Shown here: positions 44,490-58,561 of the stretch, in pieces
How positions within the stretch are numbered: the first letter of the stretch is position 1
How the letters are laid out: each line of letters begins with the position of its first letter
Assembly (NCBI GenBank): GCA_963693085.1
Contig: OY856409.1
Location: 662,685,591-662,749,590, forward strand
DNA length: 64,000 nucleotides
Direction of reading: 5' to 3'
Source of the DNA: Alisma plantago-aquatica
Lineage: Eukaryota; Streptophyta; Magnoliopsida; Alismatales; Alismataceae
Notes under the pieces: generated by a model
Told to the model about the DNA's origin: nothing
The model's database searches: none
Seen by the model: the letters and a program-made list of their open reading frames with translations, nothing else
Position numbers and translations under genes: made by a program

Positions 44490-45380
44490 TATGTGTGGTC
44501 TGTGCTATGAATGCCCTGAATTATGTATATGTTGTTGTGTGTACCAGGTAGATGGTAATAGACATGCAAGTCCTGGAGAATTAATATATAAGTCTAAAAT
44601 GTTGGCAACACATAAGTTTTTAGTATAACATGGGTAAGTTCCTCTAAAATAGTGAATGGTAACAAGTTTTGTATTCTGGTTTGTTGATTGATATGTTTGT
44701 CTAAATTGGTGGTGTACATACTTGCGAAATTACTGCAAGTGATCTTCTACAATGTGTATTTTTCTGGTAATGCATGGTTGGCTATGTAGCAAATAAAGTG
44801 GACTGTTAAGTGATGTTTTGTATATACTAAGTGATTTGAAAGGATTACAACATACTATAAAGGGCTCTTTTGTAACATACTTGTGAAATTGTTAATGTGG
44901 TAATGTAGTGTAAGTGTAAAATGACACAATGTTTAGGTGAGGTATGTGCTATGAAATGCCCTGAATTAGTTATATGTTGCTGTGTGTAGTAGGTAGGTGG
45001 TAACAGACAAAGTCCCACAGAATTAGAATATAACTATGCAGCACTGGTAACACATAAGTTTTCAGTATACCATTGGTAGATTCATCTAATACAGTGAATG
45101 GTATCAGGATTTGTAGTTTGGATCGCCAATTGATCTGCTTGGCTGAATTGGTGGTGTACATACTTGCGAAATTTCTGCAAGTGTTCTTATGTAATGAGTA
45201 TGTTTTTCTGGTAATGCATGGTTGCCTATGTAGCAAACAAAGTGGGTTGTTCTGTGATGTTTTGTATTCACTGAGTGCTTTGAAAGGCTTACAAATTTAT
45301 TTAAAGGGCTAGTTTGTAAAGCCGCAACTGAATGTGGTAATGCAGTGGCAGCATAAAATGAAGACAATGAAAATTTACCA
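44490..45380. repeat. Two tandem copies of a roughly 445-bp unit
   Basis: The phrase gtgctatgaatgccctgaat at 44502 recurs as gtgctatgaaatgccctgaa at 44947. ggtggtgtacatacttgcga recurs at about 44707 and 45150. ctggtaatgcatggttg recurs at 44764 and 45208. Non-coding. It lies directly downstream of the Ulp1 stop and may be a subterminal array of the parent element. Confidence 0.85.
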
Positions 45381-46616
45381 AAATGATAGTGTGTGGTGAT
45401 GTATAGACACTGGAAATGTTCACATAACTGGGTAAGAGTTGGGGTGATTGGGGCTACTAAAGTATTGAGTTGGTTGGTGTGTGAGCGTGTGGTGGGAGTA
45501 AACGTCGAAGGTTTTGAGCCGGATGACATCTTGTGTTTTTGTGAACATGGTTGTGTGAGGGTATAGATGCGACGTGCTGGCAGGGTAATGATGTTCACAA
45601 CAATTGACTTGTATCACTTGTGGTAAAATGTCGAACAAAATTGTATGTATGGTGAATGGGTGGGGATCAAGGCAATAACGAGCTAGTTTGTGTTAATAAC
45701 CTCGTGTCTCCCACAAGCTGGTAAGTGGGAAGTAGTGTGTTGCGACAAAGATTGAATGAAGGGGAAGTGTAGGTTTGCGGTGCATAATAGGATGGGGTTG
45801 GTATGAAGGAAAAAAATAGCAAACTATGATAGCAGCAGTGTATGGGAGGTGTTGTTTGGTAACGAGGTTACAGGGTAGACATGTAATCAACTTATGGTTG
45901 AGGGGTTGGTAGCTATTTGTAGAATAACAATGGGTGGATGATGGGACGTTGTTTGTTTTTTGTGGTAACAATCTTGTTTGGATGTTGATGGGAGCAAATG
46001 GTGTGATGTAACATCCAAGCGCATTAACAATGTATGTACAATTGTCTGATAACAAATGATATAGATGTAGTCATAGTAGATCGTGGAATGATAATTAACT
46101 TGTTTGATAAACGGAAAAAGCAAGCAACAAATGTGGTGTTATACCTATATGGACTGTTATTTTGATGCACTTTTTAAATGAATATACATTACATGCATCT
46201 ATGAAGGTGTGACAGTGGTGTTAAAGTTGTGGTTGGATTTTGGTAAAAATTGCATCAAACATGTCAGGTAAATTGATATTGTGAAATATTATGGTGCAAT
46301 TAATTCATTGGGTTGAAATCGCGAGGATGTAGTAGAATATAAATTGAGCAAGTAAAGCAAGTGCGCCAACAAGCATCTACAAGCAGGTTGTCATTGTATA
46401 AACTGAATGTGAAAATTACAATTTCTTACATTTGAACAATGGTTTACATGTGACATTGGGATATGGTTACACAATTTTGTTCGTAGGGTACAAAATTGTT
46501 TTTGGATGGAGGTGTAGTACACATGTCTGTACATTGGGATATAGCTAATAATGTATACTATCAAAAACTCCACATGCAACGTTGAAATAATAACCAAATG
46601 AATACCGCGACCCAAA
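45381..46616. other. Non-coding DNA rich in G and T on the plus strand
   Basis: No recognisable gene. The several minus-strand open stretches here are Thr/His/Pro-rich translations of CA-rich strand composition and are not supported as genes. Confidence 0.45.
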
Positions 46617-46619
46617 CTA

Positions 46620-47540
46620 TGTTTGTTGTGACATAAATTTCAGCCATCCAACAGCTAGGTGTGAAGGAATGTAAGTTTGTTGTGGTAGATCCATAGGTAA
46701 CCATGTTGCTTGATGAGGTGGGCATTCACTGGTGCTATAACTATTTGCGTTGAATGCCCTCTTGTTTGCGATATCTTCTTCTCTTGCGGATGACTCTATA
46801 CTCATGCATGTGTGTTTTGCACCAGTGGTACTGAAATCTCTTTGCATTCGAACAAAATATATTTGTATTGCATGGACATCACCTTCCCCTAATCAAAGCT
46901 TCTATGAATGAAGCAGATGGTTATTCATGTTCTTGTGTGTGAATGAAAGTTTGTCATAACCTCTAGCTTCACATACTAAGGATGACATAGTTTTTAATGC
47001 GCCAATGCCTGCTGCATCATTGAAGTCAATACGCCTCTGAACATCTACTGATATTTTTTGCTTGGATGGAAGATGCCTAATAAGATTTGCATTCTATATG
47101 TGCAATTGGCTTGTACCGATATAGAGAATCCTTGCAGTTTTATGGTGGCTTCCCACCCTTGATACAAGAGAATGTGATCCTTGAGGTCTCATTGCAATGT
47201 CTATCCTTATGTGAATGTGAGATTTTGATACCAAATCCAGAAGCATCAGCATACGCCTCATAGAACTTCCTCGCTCATTCTATACTTGGAAACTTTAGGC
47301 CTATCTCAGGTGTTGGTATGCTATCGGAAGTTGTGATGTTATCAGGTGTATTCAGGAAGTTAGAATGAGTCTGACTTGTATATGAATGCACTATATCATC
47401 CTCTGTTGGTACTATAATGTGAGCTGACTATGATGCATGAGCGACATTGAAGCCTTCATCTATGGTAATCACTTCATTGACATGAACGCACTGCTTCTAT
47501 GGGTCTTGGTTCAAATCGATGACAATGATTTCTGAATTCT
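46620..47540 (-). pseudogene. FAR1/FHY3-like (Mutator-derived) N-terminal fragment
   Basis: On the minus strand a broken frame reads NSEIIVIDLNQDP (about 47530), then IGLKFPSIE*ARKFYEAYADASGFGIKIS and TFSCIKGGKPP, the WRKY-GCM1-type zinc-finger start of FAR1 proteins. RRIDFNDAAGIGALK, SLVCEARGYDKLSF and LGEGDVHAIQIYFVRMQRDFS follow. These are the FAR1 linker leading into the MULE transposase domain. Stops occur about every 30 codons, and the transposase core and SWIM finger are not seen. FAR1 genes derive from Mutator-like transposases. This may be a relic of the element that also carried the Ulp1 gene, or a decayed host FRS gene. Confidence 0.65.
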
Positions 47541-47734
47541 AAGACATTTAAGAAGGTAATGAGTGCAAGGAACCTAAAAGCACAATGGAATTGATAGCTA
47601 GATATAAAAGTGAAAGTATTGCATGTTTAATATGTAAATTGGGTTATGGAAAACTAGGAGAGTAAGTAGGTTGTTTTGTGAAAATGGTTAATAATGAGGT
47701 ATATGAGGTGAATGAGAGTTATGATGTATTCCAT

Positions 47735-50700
47735 TGTCCACCCACATCCCATGATTATCACTAATCATGAGATTAGGGCATGAGTTTAAGGATTATACTT
47801 AATACAAAGTTCACTCCCATCTTTTTCAATATCTTTGTTTTCTCACATTCAATCACATAAACAACTTTACAAGATAATTAAACCTTGATTACTCTAATAT
47901 GATGTCAACATTTATGATACACATACAAACATTCATTCTATTTCTCACACTTCCATGTACATACTACATGATAACCAGATATGTACTCTATTATAAAAGA
48001 AGAAAAGTTACAATTTATCATTTACAACTCTCTCTCAACTCTATACAAGGATATAGAGTGACATGGACCGACTGGACTTAACTAAATCTTATACTTAACT
48101 CCTGTGGCAGATCTACTCTGATGCAATGACATCTACAGTCCACAAGTTATTCCTAAAAATTTTGAGTAGAGGGGTGAGCCTACTCACTCAGTGAATGAGT
48201 ACTTCAAAGAAATAGTCTAAAGCACTGATATAATTAGAGATATACTTTTGAGCAATTGATATCAATTATAACAACAGTAAGATTTAAAGATACTGATCAT
48301 TGACAATCATAAATATGGCAGGATACTCTAGATATCAACAAGAGTAAATCAATATATGACCATACTTGATTAATTTCAAAGAGAACTAATAATTCAGAAA
48401 TATACAAAGAATAATTGCTGGGAAACTATACTCGAATCTTTCTTAGCGTTTCCTGCTTATAAGAAACTCTATTAAACTTATATTATCATATTTTAGCTTA
48501 TGCCTTGATCATATGTAGTGTACTCTACATATGAAGACTCGTAGTGAACTATGATCTCACCGTACAAGACTTAGCTTAAAACTTAGGAAGCTAAGCCTAG
48601 AATTGAATCTGGGTCTGCTTGACTCAAACCATCACGTCTGACTAAGGTGGCTAAATAGTTGGCCTTTAACTGGACCTCTCCTTCTAGGTTGAGTAGACAG
48701 GCAGAGGGTTTGAGACGCTCTGTGGGCCTCATCTTGGTACGCTCTGTGGGTACCTCTGGGTTACCACCGGGATCTCCGATTTAGGTTGGGTAACCTATCT
48801 TCTCTTAGGAGACTTCCTCAAGGGCTTCGTCTCCCCACACGGCCTGTGGGTGCGATCCGATCCCCATATACTGGTTGCTTCCAGGGTGGATCGTTTCCTC
48901 CCTACAGTGTAGAAATCCGTAGGGAATCTATGGTGTTCAGGGCACCTATGTCCATTATTTTATTATTCTAGGAAAGCTCTTACTATATTGTATCTCTCTC
49001 TTACTTATACTTGACTCTAGTATCTCTATGGTACCGATTCTATTTATCGGAAGTTTATAAATACGACATGTATGTCATCCTTAATTTGGCAGAGGAGTAT
49101 ATTCAAAACACTGTAATATACTGAGAAATCAACATACTATACATGCAGGCAGACTGAAATACTTAAATAAATAGAATATATGTCCACTTGGCACTTATAT
49201 ACTAGAATCATGCAATTGAACTTCTTAATATACTGATAAGAGTTAATTACTTGACATATGAATAATCATCATTAGCACATGTAAACTATTCGTTTCATAG
49301 ACCATCTGATAACATTTACCACAACTGAACTGTTAAGCATCACCACATCTCATACAGAGAACATTGATATCACAATACTTGATTCATTGAACACCCTATC
49401 CTTAGGGTTTCATTTACTTCATTCACTTATCACATGGCTCTCATAAGGATTTCATGCGACATAAACATTCACTGAATAAAGACTGCTTTCAACAAATCAT
49501 ATACAATCAATATATGTATGAAACCTTGGAATTGAGCTGAATTTGGGTTTCCATGCTATTCACTGAGGTAACATGCATCAATAATAAAATTGAATAAATA
49601 AAGTCTATCAAATCAAGAAAATCCATTCAAATGGATTTCTCAATATCTATTCACAAATATCCAACTTTCCTCGCATCTAGGGTTTCACCCTCTTTACTGA
49701 GATATCAAATAAAAACTATTCACCTTAAATGAAATCCAAGATAGCATATGACATAAATGTACTATGAATTCAGATAAACAAACATTCATAACCAAGGGGA
49801 TCCAGATATAAACATTTCTCTATTTAATTATACAACAATTTCAGTCATAGACAAATTCCCTGTATTTTCGTTTACTCTTATAACCACTGCGAATACTTAG
49901 GGAATTCTCAGTAGGATGTATTGTATACATTTCTAATATGATTTTATCATCTGAAATTCATCTAAACAGAGGAATATTCCATTTCATATCATTTTGCAAC
50001 AACTTAGATCAAACGCACATTTCAAGGTTGTAGTCGCATACAAAGCAATTAAAGATTTTGGATGATTTAACCAATTCTCGTGCAATATACTATTTAAAGG
50101 AAGTTCCCACTCACCCTAAGGTGTGAAGACACCTTAAAAACTCATCTCATCCCAAAAAATATCGATCTCATATCAAATCCCTAGCAATTCACCCAATTCT
50201 TCTTCCTTTCAACTCAGAAACCCTAGAAATGAGGGATTATGAAGAAAGAGTGAGAAAAGGGGAAGTTTTTACACCATTTCAGATCAAATCAGAGGAGGGA
50301 TGGAATATTGACATGTGAGAGAAGATTCATCATGAAACTATATCCAAAGAAGCTAAACTTACATGATTTCATCATTCCTCAGACTGCAAAATCCTAGGTC
50401 AACATCTCCATCAATTTCTCCTCTCGAACCCTAACTCTCCCTTTCTCTCTAGGATTTCGTTTCTCTGGTTTAAATCATGAATTATGAGAGCTCCTTGTGT
50501 GTTAGTTTGACCATATAGAGCAATTGTGCTTCTTGGGTCAATTGTACATTGACCCCTTACTATACTTTCTCTTATTTCAGCTGAATTTTCTATCATAAAA
50601 ATATTACTGTAATTCGTCTACATATAAGGTCTACACGCATCCAAAAATTATGAAAATTTTACATGATGTTTAAGATTACTTTTTAGATCTCCAGTTAAAA

Positions 50701-51175
50701 TTTCAGATCATTTAGAATTACCAATAAATAACTAAAAATAAAACATTACATTGCTGAAAAGCACTCTGTCAGCATTTTGGTTGAAGTATTGTTCGACCAA
50801 GAATCACATTCAAAGAACACTCAAATATTATGAAATTTTATTCCAATATGAAGGATTGAGTTATCCATATTATATACAAAATTCAATTAAATACAAAATT
50901 TTTAGAAAATATCAAAAATAATTTACCACACTGCTATCCTGATCAAATTCCATATTCATGTAATATCAAAACCCAAATTTTTTCCGATTAGGGTTTATAT
51001 TTCTCAAACCCTAATTCTTCAAACTAAAATCATAGTTAGAGTTTCTTCTTAGGTTTGAAACATCACAATTGATCTACTATCATTAATCAAGTCTAAACGA
51101 TGTTCAATCTAATCAAGCATGTAATCATTCAGGTAAACCCTAGTTTACCAATTAAGCACAAATGTGGTCATTACA
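47735..51175 (-). repeat. Complete 3' LTR of the LARD-like element
   Basis: Plus-strand edges are tgtccacccacatccc and gtggtcattaca, so on the minus strand it starts TGTAATGACCAC and ends GGACA. Copies of its parts recur at 52703-55223 and 58562-61816. It includes no real gene. The recurrent open stretches at 48786, 52834 and 59611 (plus) and 50411, 54460 and 61239 (minus) are LTR sequence and change length between copies. Confidence 0.85.
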
Positions 51176-51194
51176 ATTCCCACACCCTTAAAAA
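51176..51194 (-). other. Polypurine tract of the LARD-like element
   Basis: On the minus strand TTTTTAAGGGTGTGGGAAT lies directly before the 3' LTR. A diverged copy is at 55224-55242 next to the duplicated LTR part. Confidence 0.75.
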
Positions 51195-52702
51195 GTTTCA
51201 TCCCCAAAACATAAATATACAAATAAAGTATATTCAAAGTTTATTTTAAGCTTATGAAATCTTACATGTCATTACATTCTTGCATTTTATACTTGAATGT
51301 AGTTTTCAACGTTAAGTCCTTTATTTCTTTTCTAATCACAACATGTTAAAACAGTTCTCAATGATAACAAACAAATTCTCTATGCCACAATCAATCATAG
51401 AGTAGATAGAGAAGCAACCATTTCAATATTTTGATACTCTTGAGTTGTTACCTCAACATTGATAATCTGATCCAACCATCTCAATTCATACGACTCAATA
51501 TGTACTATTGTTTTATATTACATCTGAGTCAAAAAAGAGAGTTCACCATGTTGTTTTGAATATTACTATTATTCTACTCAAATAGCAAAATAGTCTTGAG
51601 TTGGAAGACTAGATTCAACATCAATTGTACAAACTACTCATGACATCCCCATTGCATCATGGATGCATAAGGTGAAGCATTACCATCACATTCCATATTA
51701 TTCTCAAGTATGAACCCACACATAATTCAAGGTGTAACCATCGAGTTATAGCATACTAGGGTTTCAACAACAGTAACAAAGTACTCCATGATTGTATTAG
51801 TCATTCAAGGACTATTCATACCCAATTACCATCACTTAGTTATATTAAAGCTAGGTATAACAAGCTATACCTCATTAGGGTTACATATCAATACAATATG
51901 GTCATCATCCCTTCTATTCATATGAGTGAATAGGTAAGACTACCTTATTCTGGGTAACCCTTCATTTGTTCCATCATTATTCAACCCATATCACCATACC
52001 ACAATTGTATAATACTAAGATGGATTACTGGTATGAATGACTTAAACTATCAAACACCTTTAATTAACATATTGCTTGCACATGTACAACTGAAATCATA
52101 TGTAAAATAAATTTACATCCCTTAGTATACCTTCAACAAATTATACTTCTAAAAACAAATTCACATATTAATAAAAGCCATTGTTATCTCTTATCTCTCT
52201 CCTCATTCACTACTACTTACTTTCTGCTACTTATCCTTCTCATTTTAATCATGTAGATTAAACATCCCTAAAATTGAAACATGCAAGGTACAAGTAGATT
52301 ATTCATCATTCTTGCTATCACTACAAGAATTTATTTCATATCACACTTCACTCATATTGTAATTCTCCTTTTGTTCAAAACACACTTGTTACATTTCAAA
52401 TTTATATCTTACTCTTTATTCTGAATCATTTCCATATTGTTTATCTACCTTTCAGATTAGCTATCTTTAAACCCTGAATTACTATCAATGCTAGTTTACT
52501 TCACATAATGCAAATCTCATGATCTTGTTTTATAGAGATACTAGTATTCAAGGTCAAATCACTAGTGACAACCCTTGAACTACTACAACTCTAAACATTA
52601 TAGGGTTTGGTCCTTACCAATAGCATGATGTTATTGTGATGTGACTTTGCTCCCTTAATTTGAAATTCAAACTTTGGATCTCATGAGTTTACTAAAGTGT
52701 TT

Positions 52703-55223
52703 TAAACAGCTGGCCTTTAACTAGACCTTGCCTTCTAGGTTGAGTACATAGGCGGAGGGTCTGAGACGCTCTATGGGCCTCATCTTGGTGCACTCTGTGG
52801 GTACCTCTGGGTTACCACCGGGATCTCCAATTCATGTTGGGTAACCTATCTTCTCTTAGGAGACTTCCTCAAGGGCTTCGTCTCCTCGCACGCTCTGTGG
52901 GTGCGATCAGATCCCTGTATACTGGTCGTTTCCAGGGTGGATTGTTTCCTCCCTATAGTGCAGACATCTATAGGGAATCTACGATGTTCAGGGAACCTAT
53001 GTCTATTATTTTATTATTCTTGGAAAGCTCTTACTATATTGTATCACTCTCTTACTTATACTTGACTCTGGTATCTCTATAGTACCGAGTCTATTTATCT
53101 GAAGTTTATAAATACGACATGTATGTCATCCTTAACTTGGCAGAGGAGTACATTCAAAACATTGTAATATAGTGAGAAATCAACATATAATACATGCAGG
53201 CATACTGAAATACTTAAATAAATAGAATACATGTCCACTTGGCACTTATATACTAGAGTCATGTAATTGAACTTCTTAATATACTGATAAGAGTTAATTA
53301 CATGACATATGAATAATCGTCATTAGCACCTATAAACTATTCATTTCGTAGACCATCTGATAACATTTACCACAACTGAACTGTTAAGCATCACCACATC
53401 TCATACTGAGAACATTGATATCACAATACTTGATGCATTGAACACCCTATCCTTAGGGTTTCATTTACCTCATTCAATTACCACATGGCTCTCATAAGGA
53501 TTTCATGTGACATAAACATTCACTGAATAAAGATTTCTTTCAAAAAATCATATACAATCAATATATGTATGAAACCTTGGAACTGAGCTGAATTTGGGTT
53601 TCCATGGCATTCGCTGAGGTAACATGCATCAATAATAAAATTGAATAATAAAGTCTATCATGTCAAGAAAATCCGTTCAAATGGATTTCTCGATATCTAT
53701 TCGCAAATATCCAACTTTCCTCGCATCTAGGGTTTCACACTCTTTACTAAGATACCAAACAAACACTATTCACCTTAAATGAAATCCAAGACAGTATCTG
53801 ACATATATGTAATATGAATTCAGATAAATAATCATTCATAACCAAGGAGATCTAGATATACAAATTTCTCTATTTAATTATACAACAATTTCAATCATAG
53901 ACAAATTCCCTATATTTCCATTTACTCTTATAACCTTTGCGAATACTTAGGGATTTCTCATTAGGATGTATTGTATACATTTCTAATATGATTTTATCAT
54001 CTGAAATTCATCCAAATAGAAGAAGATTCCATTTCATATCATTTTGCAACAACTTAGATCAAACACACAATTCAGGATTGTAGTCGGATACAAAGCAATT
54101 AAAGATTATGGATGATTTAACCAATTTTCATACAATATATTGTTTAAAGGAAGTTCCCACTCACCCTAAGGTGTGAAAACACCTTAAAAATGCAGCTCAT
54201 CCCTAAATATCTCGATCTCATATCAAATCCCTAGCAATTCACCTGATTCTTCTTCCTTTCAACTCAGAAACCCTAGAAATGAGGGATTATGAAGAAAGAG
54301 TGAGAAAGGGGGAAGTTTTGACACCATTTTAGATCAAATCAGAGGAAGGAAGAAATAGTGACATGTGAGAGAAGATTCACCATGAAACTATATCCAAAAA
54401 GCTAAACATACATGATTTCATCATTCCTCGAACCGCAAAACCCTAGGTCTGCATCTCCATCAATTTCTCCTCTCGAACCCTAACTCTCCCTTTCTCTCTA
54501 GGATTTCATTTCTCTGGTTTGAATCAAGGATTATTAGAGCTCCTTGTGTGTTAGGTTGACCATATAGAGCAATTGAGCTGCTTGGGTCAATTGCACATTC
54601 ACCCCTTACTATACTTTCTCTTATTTTAGTTGAATTTTCTGTCATAAAAATATTACTGTAATTCATCTACTGATAAGGCCTAAACGCATCCAAAAATTAT
54701 GAAAATTTTACATATTGTTTATGATTGATTTTTAGATCTCCTGTTAAAATTTCAGATCATTTGGAGTTACCAATAAATAAATAAAACTAAATCATTACAC
54801 TACTGAAAGGCACTCTGTCAGCATTTTGGTCGAAGTATTGTTCGACCGAGAACCACATTCAAAGAACACTCAAATATTCTGAAATTTTTCTCCAACATGA
54901 ATGATTGAGTTATCCATATTATATACAAAATACAATAAAATATAAAATGTTTAGAAAATAGGAAAATCATTTACCACACTGCTATCCTGATCAAATTCCA
55001 TATTCTTGTACTATCAAAACCCTAATTTTAGCTGATTAGGGTTTACATTTCTCAAACCCTAATTCTTCAAACTAAAATCATAGTTAGAGTTTCTTCTTAG
55101 GTTTGAAACATAACAATTGATCTACTATCATTAATCAAGTCTAAACGATGTTCAATCTAATCAAACATGAAATCATTCAGGTAAACCCTTGTTTACCAAT
55201 TAAGCACAAATGTGGTCATTACA
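52703..55223 (-). repeat. Partial, duplicated LTR copy inside the LARD-like element
   Basis: It is collinear with 48652-51175, missing the first 917 bp of plus-strand LTR sequence. It is followed by a second copy of the interior segment (55224-56748). Confidence 0.85.
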
Positions 55224-56748
55224 ATTCTCACCCCCTTAAAAAGTTCCGTCCCCAAAACATAAATAAACAAACTAAGTATATTCATAGTATATTTTAAGCT
55301 TCTGAAATCTTACATGCCATTACATTCTTGTATTTTATACTTGAATGTAGTTTTCAACGTTAAGTCCTTTATTTCTTTTCTAATCACAACATGTTAAAAT
55401 AGTTCTCAATGATAACGGACAAATTCTCTATGACACAATCAATCATAGAGTAGATAGAGAAGCTACCATTTCAATATTTTGATTCTCTTGAGTGTTACCT
55501 CAACATTGATAATCTGATCCAACCATCTCAATTCATACGGCTCAATATGTACTATTGTTTTATATTACCTCTGAGTCACAAAAGAGAGTTCACCATGTTG
55601 TTTTGAATATTACTATTGTGCTACTCAAATAGCAAAATAGTCTTGAGTTGGAAGACTAGATTCAAAAGCAATTGTACAATACTACTCATGACATCCCCAT
55701 TGCATCATGGATGCATAAGGTGAAGCATTACCATCACATTCCATATTATTCTCAAGTATGAACCCACACATAATTCAAGGTGTTGCCATCGAGTTATAGC
55801 ATACTAGGGTTTCAACATCAGTAACAAAGTACTCCATGATTGTATTAGTCATTCAAGGACTATTCATACCAAATTACCATCATTTAGTTATATTGAAGCT
55901 AGGTATAACAAGCTATACCTCATTAGGGTTACATATAAATACAATATGGTCATCATCCCTTCTATTCATATGAGTGAATAGGTAAGACTACCTTATTCAG
56001 GGTAACCCTTCATTTGTTCCATCATTATTTAACCCATATCACCATACCACAATTGTACAATACTAAGATGGATTACTGGTATGAATGACTTAAACTATCA
56101 AACACATTTTATTAACATATTGCTTGCACATGTACAACTAAAATCATATGTAAAACAAATTTACATCCCTTAGTATACCTTCAACAAATTATACTTCTAA
56201 AAACAAATTCACATATTACTAAAAGCCATTGTTATCTCTTATGTCTCTCCTCATTCACTACTACTTACTTTTTTCTACTTATCCTTCTCATTTTAATCAT
56301 GTAGATTAAACATCCCTAAAATTGAAACATACAAGGTACAAGTAGATTATTCATCATTCTTGCTATCACTGCAAGAATTTATTTCATATCACACTTCACT
56401 CATATTGTATTTCTCTTTTTGTTCAAAACACACTTGTTACATTTCAAATTCATATCTTACTCTTTACTCCGAATCATTTCCATATTTTTATCTACCTTTC
56501 AGATTAGCTATCTTTAAACCCTAGATTACTATCAGTACTAGTTTACTTCTCATAGTGCAAATCTCATGATCTTGTTTTATAGAGATGCTAGTATTCAAGG
56601 TCAAATCACTAGTGATATCCCTTGAACTACTACAACTCTAAACATTATAGGGTTTGGTCCTTACCAATATCATGATGTTATTATGATGTGACTTTGCTCC
56701 CTTAATTTGAAATTCAAACTTTGGATCTCATGAGTTTACTAAAGTGTT

Positions 56749-58546
56749 CTTTATCTTATCGATTGAATTTCCTTTCTCTTACTTGGCCATTCAGATAGAT
56801 TACATTCTCAATTACCCTACTAGGGTTTAATCATCATATTGTGTGTCATTATTACATTCACTAGATGTCTCTACCACGGTGGTTATGGATCATATATGAT
56901 TCATTTTCTTATCACTTCATTCCCACATTTCTATCTTTTATAATCTATATTACTCCATTATGTATCAAACCCTTCTTTACTTTCCATAATCCCCTTACCG
57001 TATAGTACTATTCCACGTCATGTTTAACTTCTAGTTTTCTCTTATGATCATGTTGCTTCTTTTATGTGTATGATCATGTATACCATGTTGCATATATTTC
57101 CTTTTATCCTTCTACTAATGTGAAGTTGAAATTCTAAATCAATAATCTCTCTACTAGTATCACCTCATGTTTAATACATTACATATCCTTCATTTTAAAT
57201 CAAACAGCTCATGCATGGGTGAAACATAGTTTCTCTTTCAATCAAGTTTTTCCTTCCTGAATATAGTCTACCTTTGTATGACTTATTCATTTATTTAGAT
57301 ACACTTTTGTTCTTCTTTTAGAAACTAGTTTGTTGTTCTATAGAGACTTAGAATCCAAAGGCAGTAAGGGTGAATGTATTAAACTTATTAATAAAGGTAT
57401 ACATTCCATACTTCTCAATTATATCATAACCCTCATTCCTTAATGAAGCTCATCATTTCCAACATTTATCTTTGTTTTAACTTAGTTTCTTATCCTAGTC
57501 TTATGATTTACATGTTCATCTAATTCTCTTTACTTTAACTCTTCTGAAGACTCTTCACTTATATTTACTTATTATCTACTTAACTCTTTTCTTCTATTTT
57601 CCCTTTGCTTTGGAGTACATAAAAACATTGTACACAATTATATAGTCCATTCCTCATGATTGATTCTTACTATCTTGGCCCTTACATACTTTTCACTTTT
57701 TTCATATTTCATATTTAAAGTTCATATAATACTAATCATTAAACTTAATCTGAACCTTATGTCGTGTTCCTTTATTCCCAATTAAGGGACTCTCATATGA
57801 GGCCCCAAAGTTGGATCTCAGATATCAGTTCCAACTAATTCTTAGCTATTCTAATCTTTCCCATATGTTTCAACATTTTAGTATATGTACATTCTCACTA
57901 TGATGTGTGTCTAATTTTTCCATAGTCTACTCTTATTATATTGTTAATAGGAGCCATTAGATCCTAGTAATGCATCCTGCCAGCCGGACCAGGCCGAACC
58001 TACAATCCTGAAGCCAAGAGCTACTCAAGTTTAACTAACTCCTATTAATCTCAAACATGTGGAAAGAATATCCACTTAGGAAAGCTCATTCAAAGATCAT
58101 TTCTAGTCTACTTGATACAAAGAATGTAATCAATAAATGCTACAACTGCATAGTGTACAAAAAATCTTAAAGACCCAAATATATTTCAAAATAATAAATA
58201 TCTGAATTCAAACATATAAGAACTTTTCTATTCATCTCCAATAAAAAAATATGAAATGAAAGTTCTATCCCATTTTATATTTATGCTCTTAATTCATGTT
58301 ACTTTTCTTGTTTCTAACCCTAATATTTCTAGGGTTCCTCTCTAGACCATCCTTCCAGTGTATACCTGGCCAGGGTATACATGAAAGAATAGACATAGTA
58401 GCATGATACTGGTTTATCCAAGTACGCAGATACTGGGATAGGATATCAAATACTCAAATCCCCAGAGCTAACATCATAACATCTCCTACCTGCCACACTT
58501 ATGACTCTAACTTACTAACTTAATGGTCCCTGACATGTCAGCCTAA
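56749..58546. other. Unique interior of the LARD-like element
   Basis: AT-rich, C-rich on the plus strand and open in no frame beyond chance. No gag or pol motif seen. Confidence 0.6.
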
Positions 58547-58558
58547 GCTCTGATACCA
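58547..58558 (-). other. Primer-binding site (tRNA-iMet) of the LARD-like element
   Basis: TGGTATCAGAGC on the minus strand, three bases after the 5' LTR end. Confidence 0.9.
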
Positions 58559-58561
58559 AAC

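Noticed and set aside
45104..46123. Thr/His/Pro-rich minus-strand open frames
   Set aside because: A consequence of the CA-rich strand composition. No domain and strong overlap between frames.
16948..47735. Exact ends and terminal inverted repeats of a Mutator-like element
   Set aside because: I compared the flanks by eye and found no convincing inverted termini or 9-bp duplications, so the element is mentioned only as a hypothesis.
48786..48971. Repeated open frames (also 52834-53082, 59611-59952) as a conserved small protein
   Set aside because: They are the same LTR segment in three copies, with different reading lengths and no protein-like conservation beyond nucleotide identity.
50411..50596. 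Minus-strand open frames of about 60 codons (also 54460-54666, 61239-61424) as a small gene
   Set aside because: They are LTR copies and differ by ordinary substitutions including many amino-acid changes.
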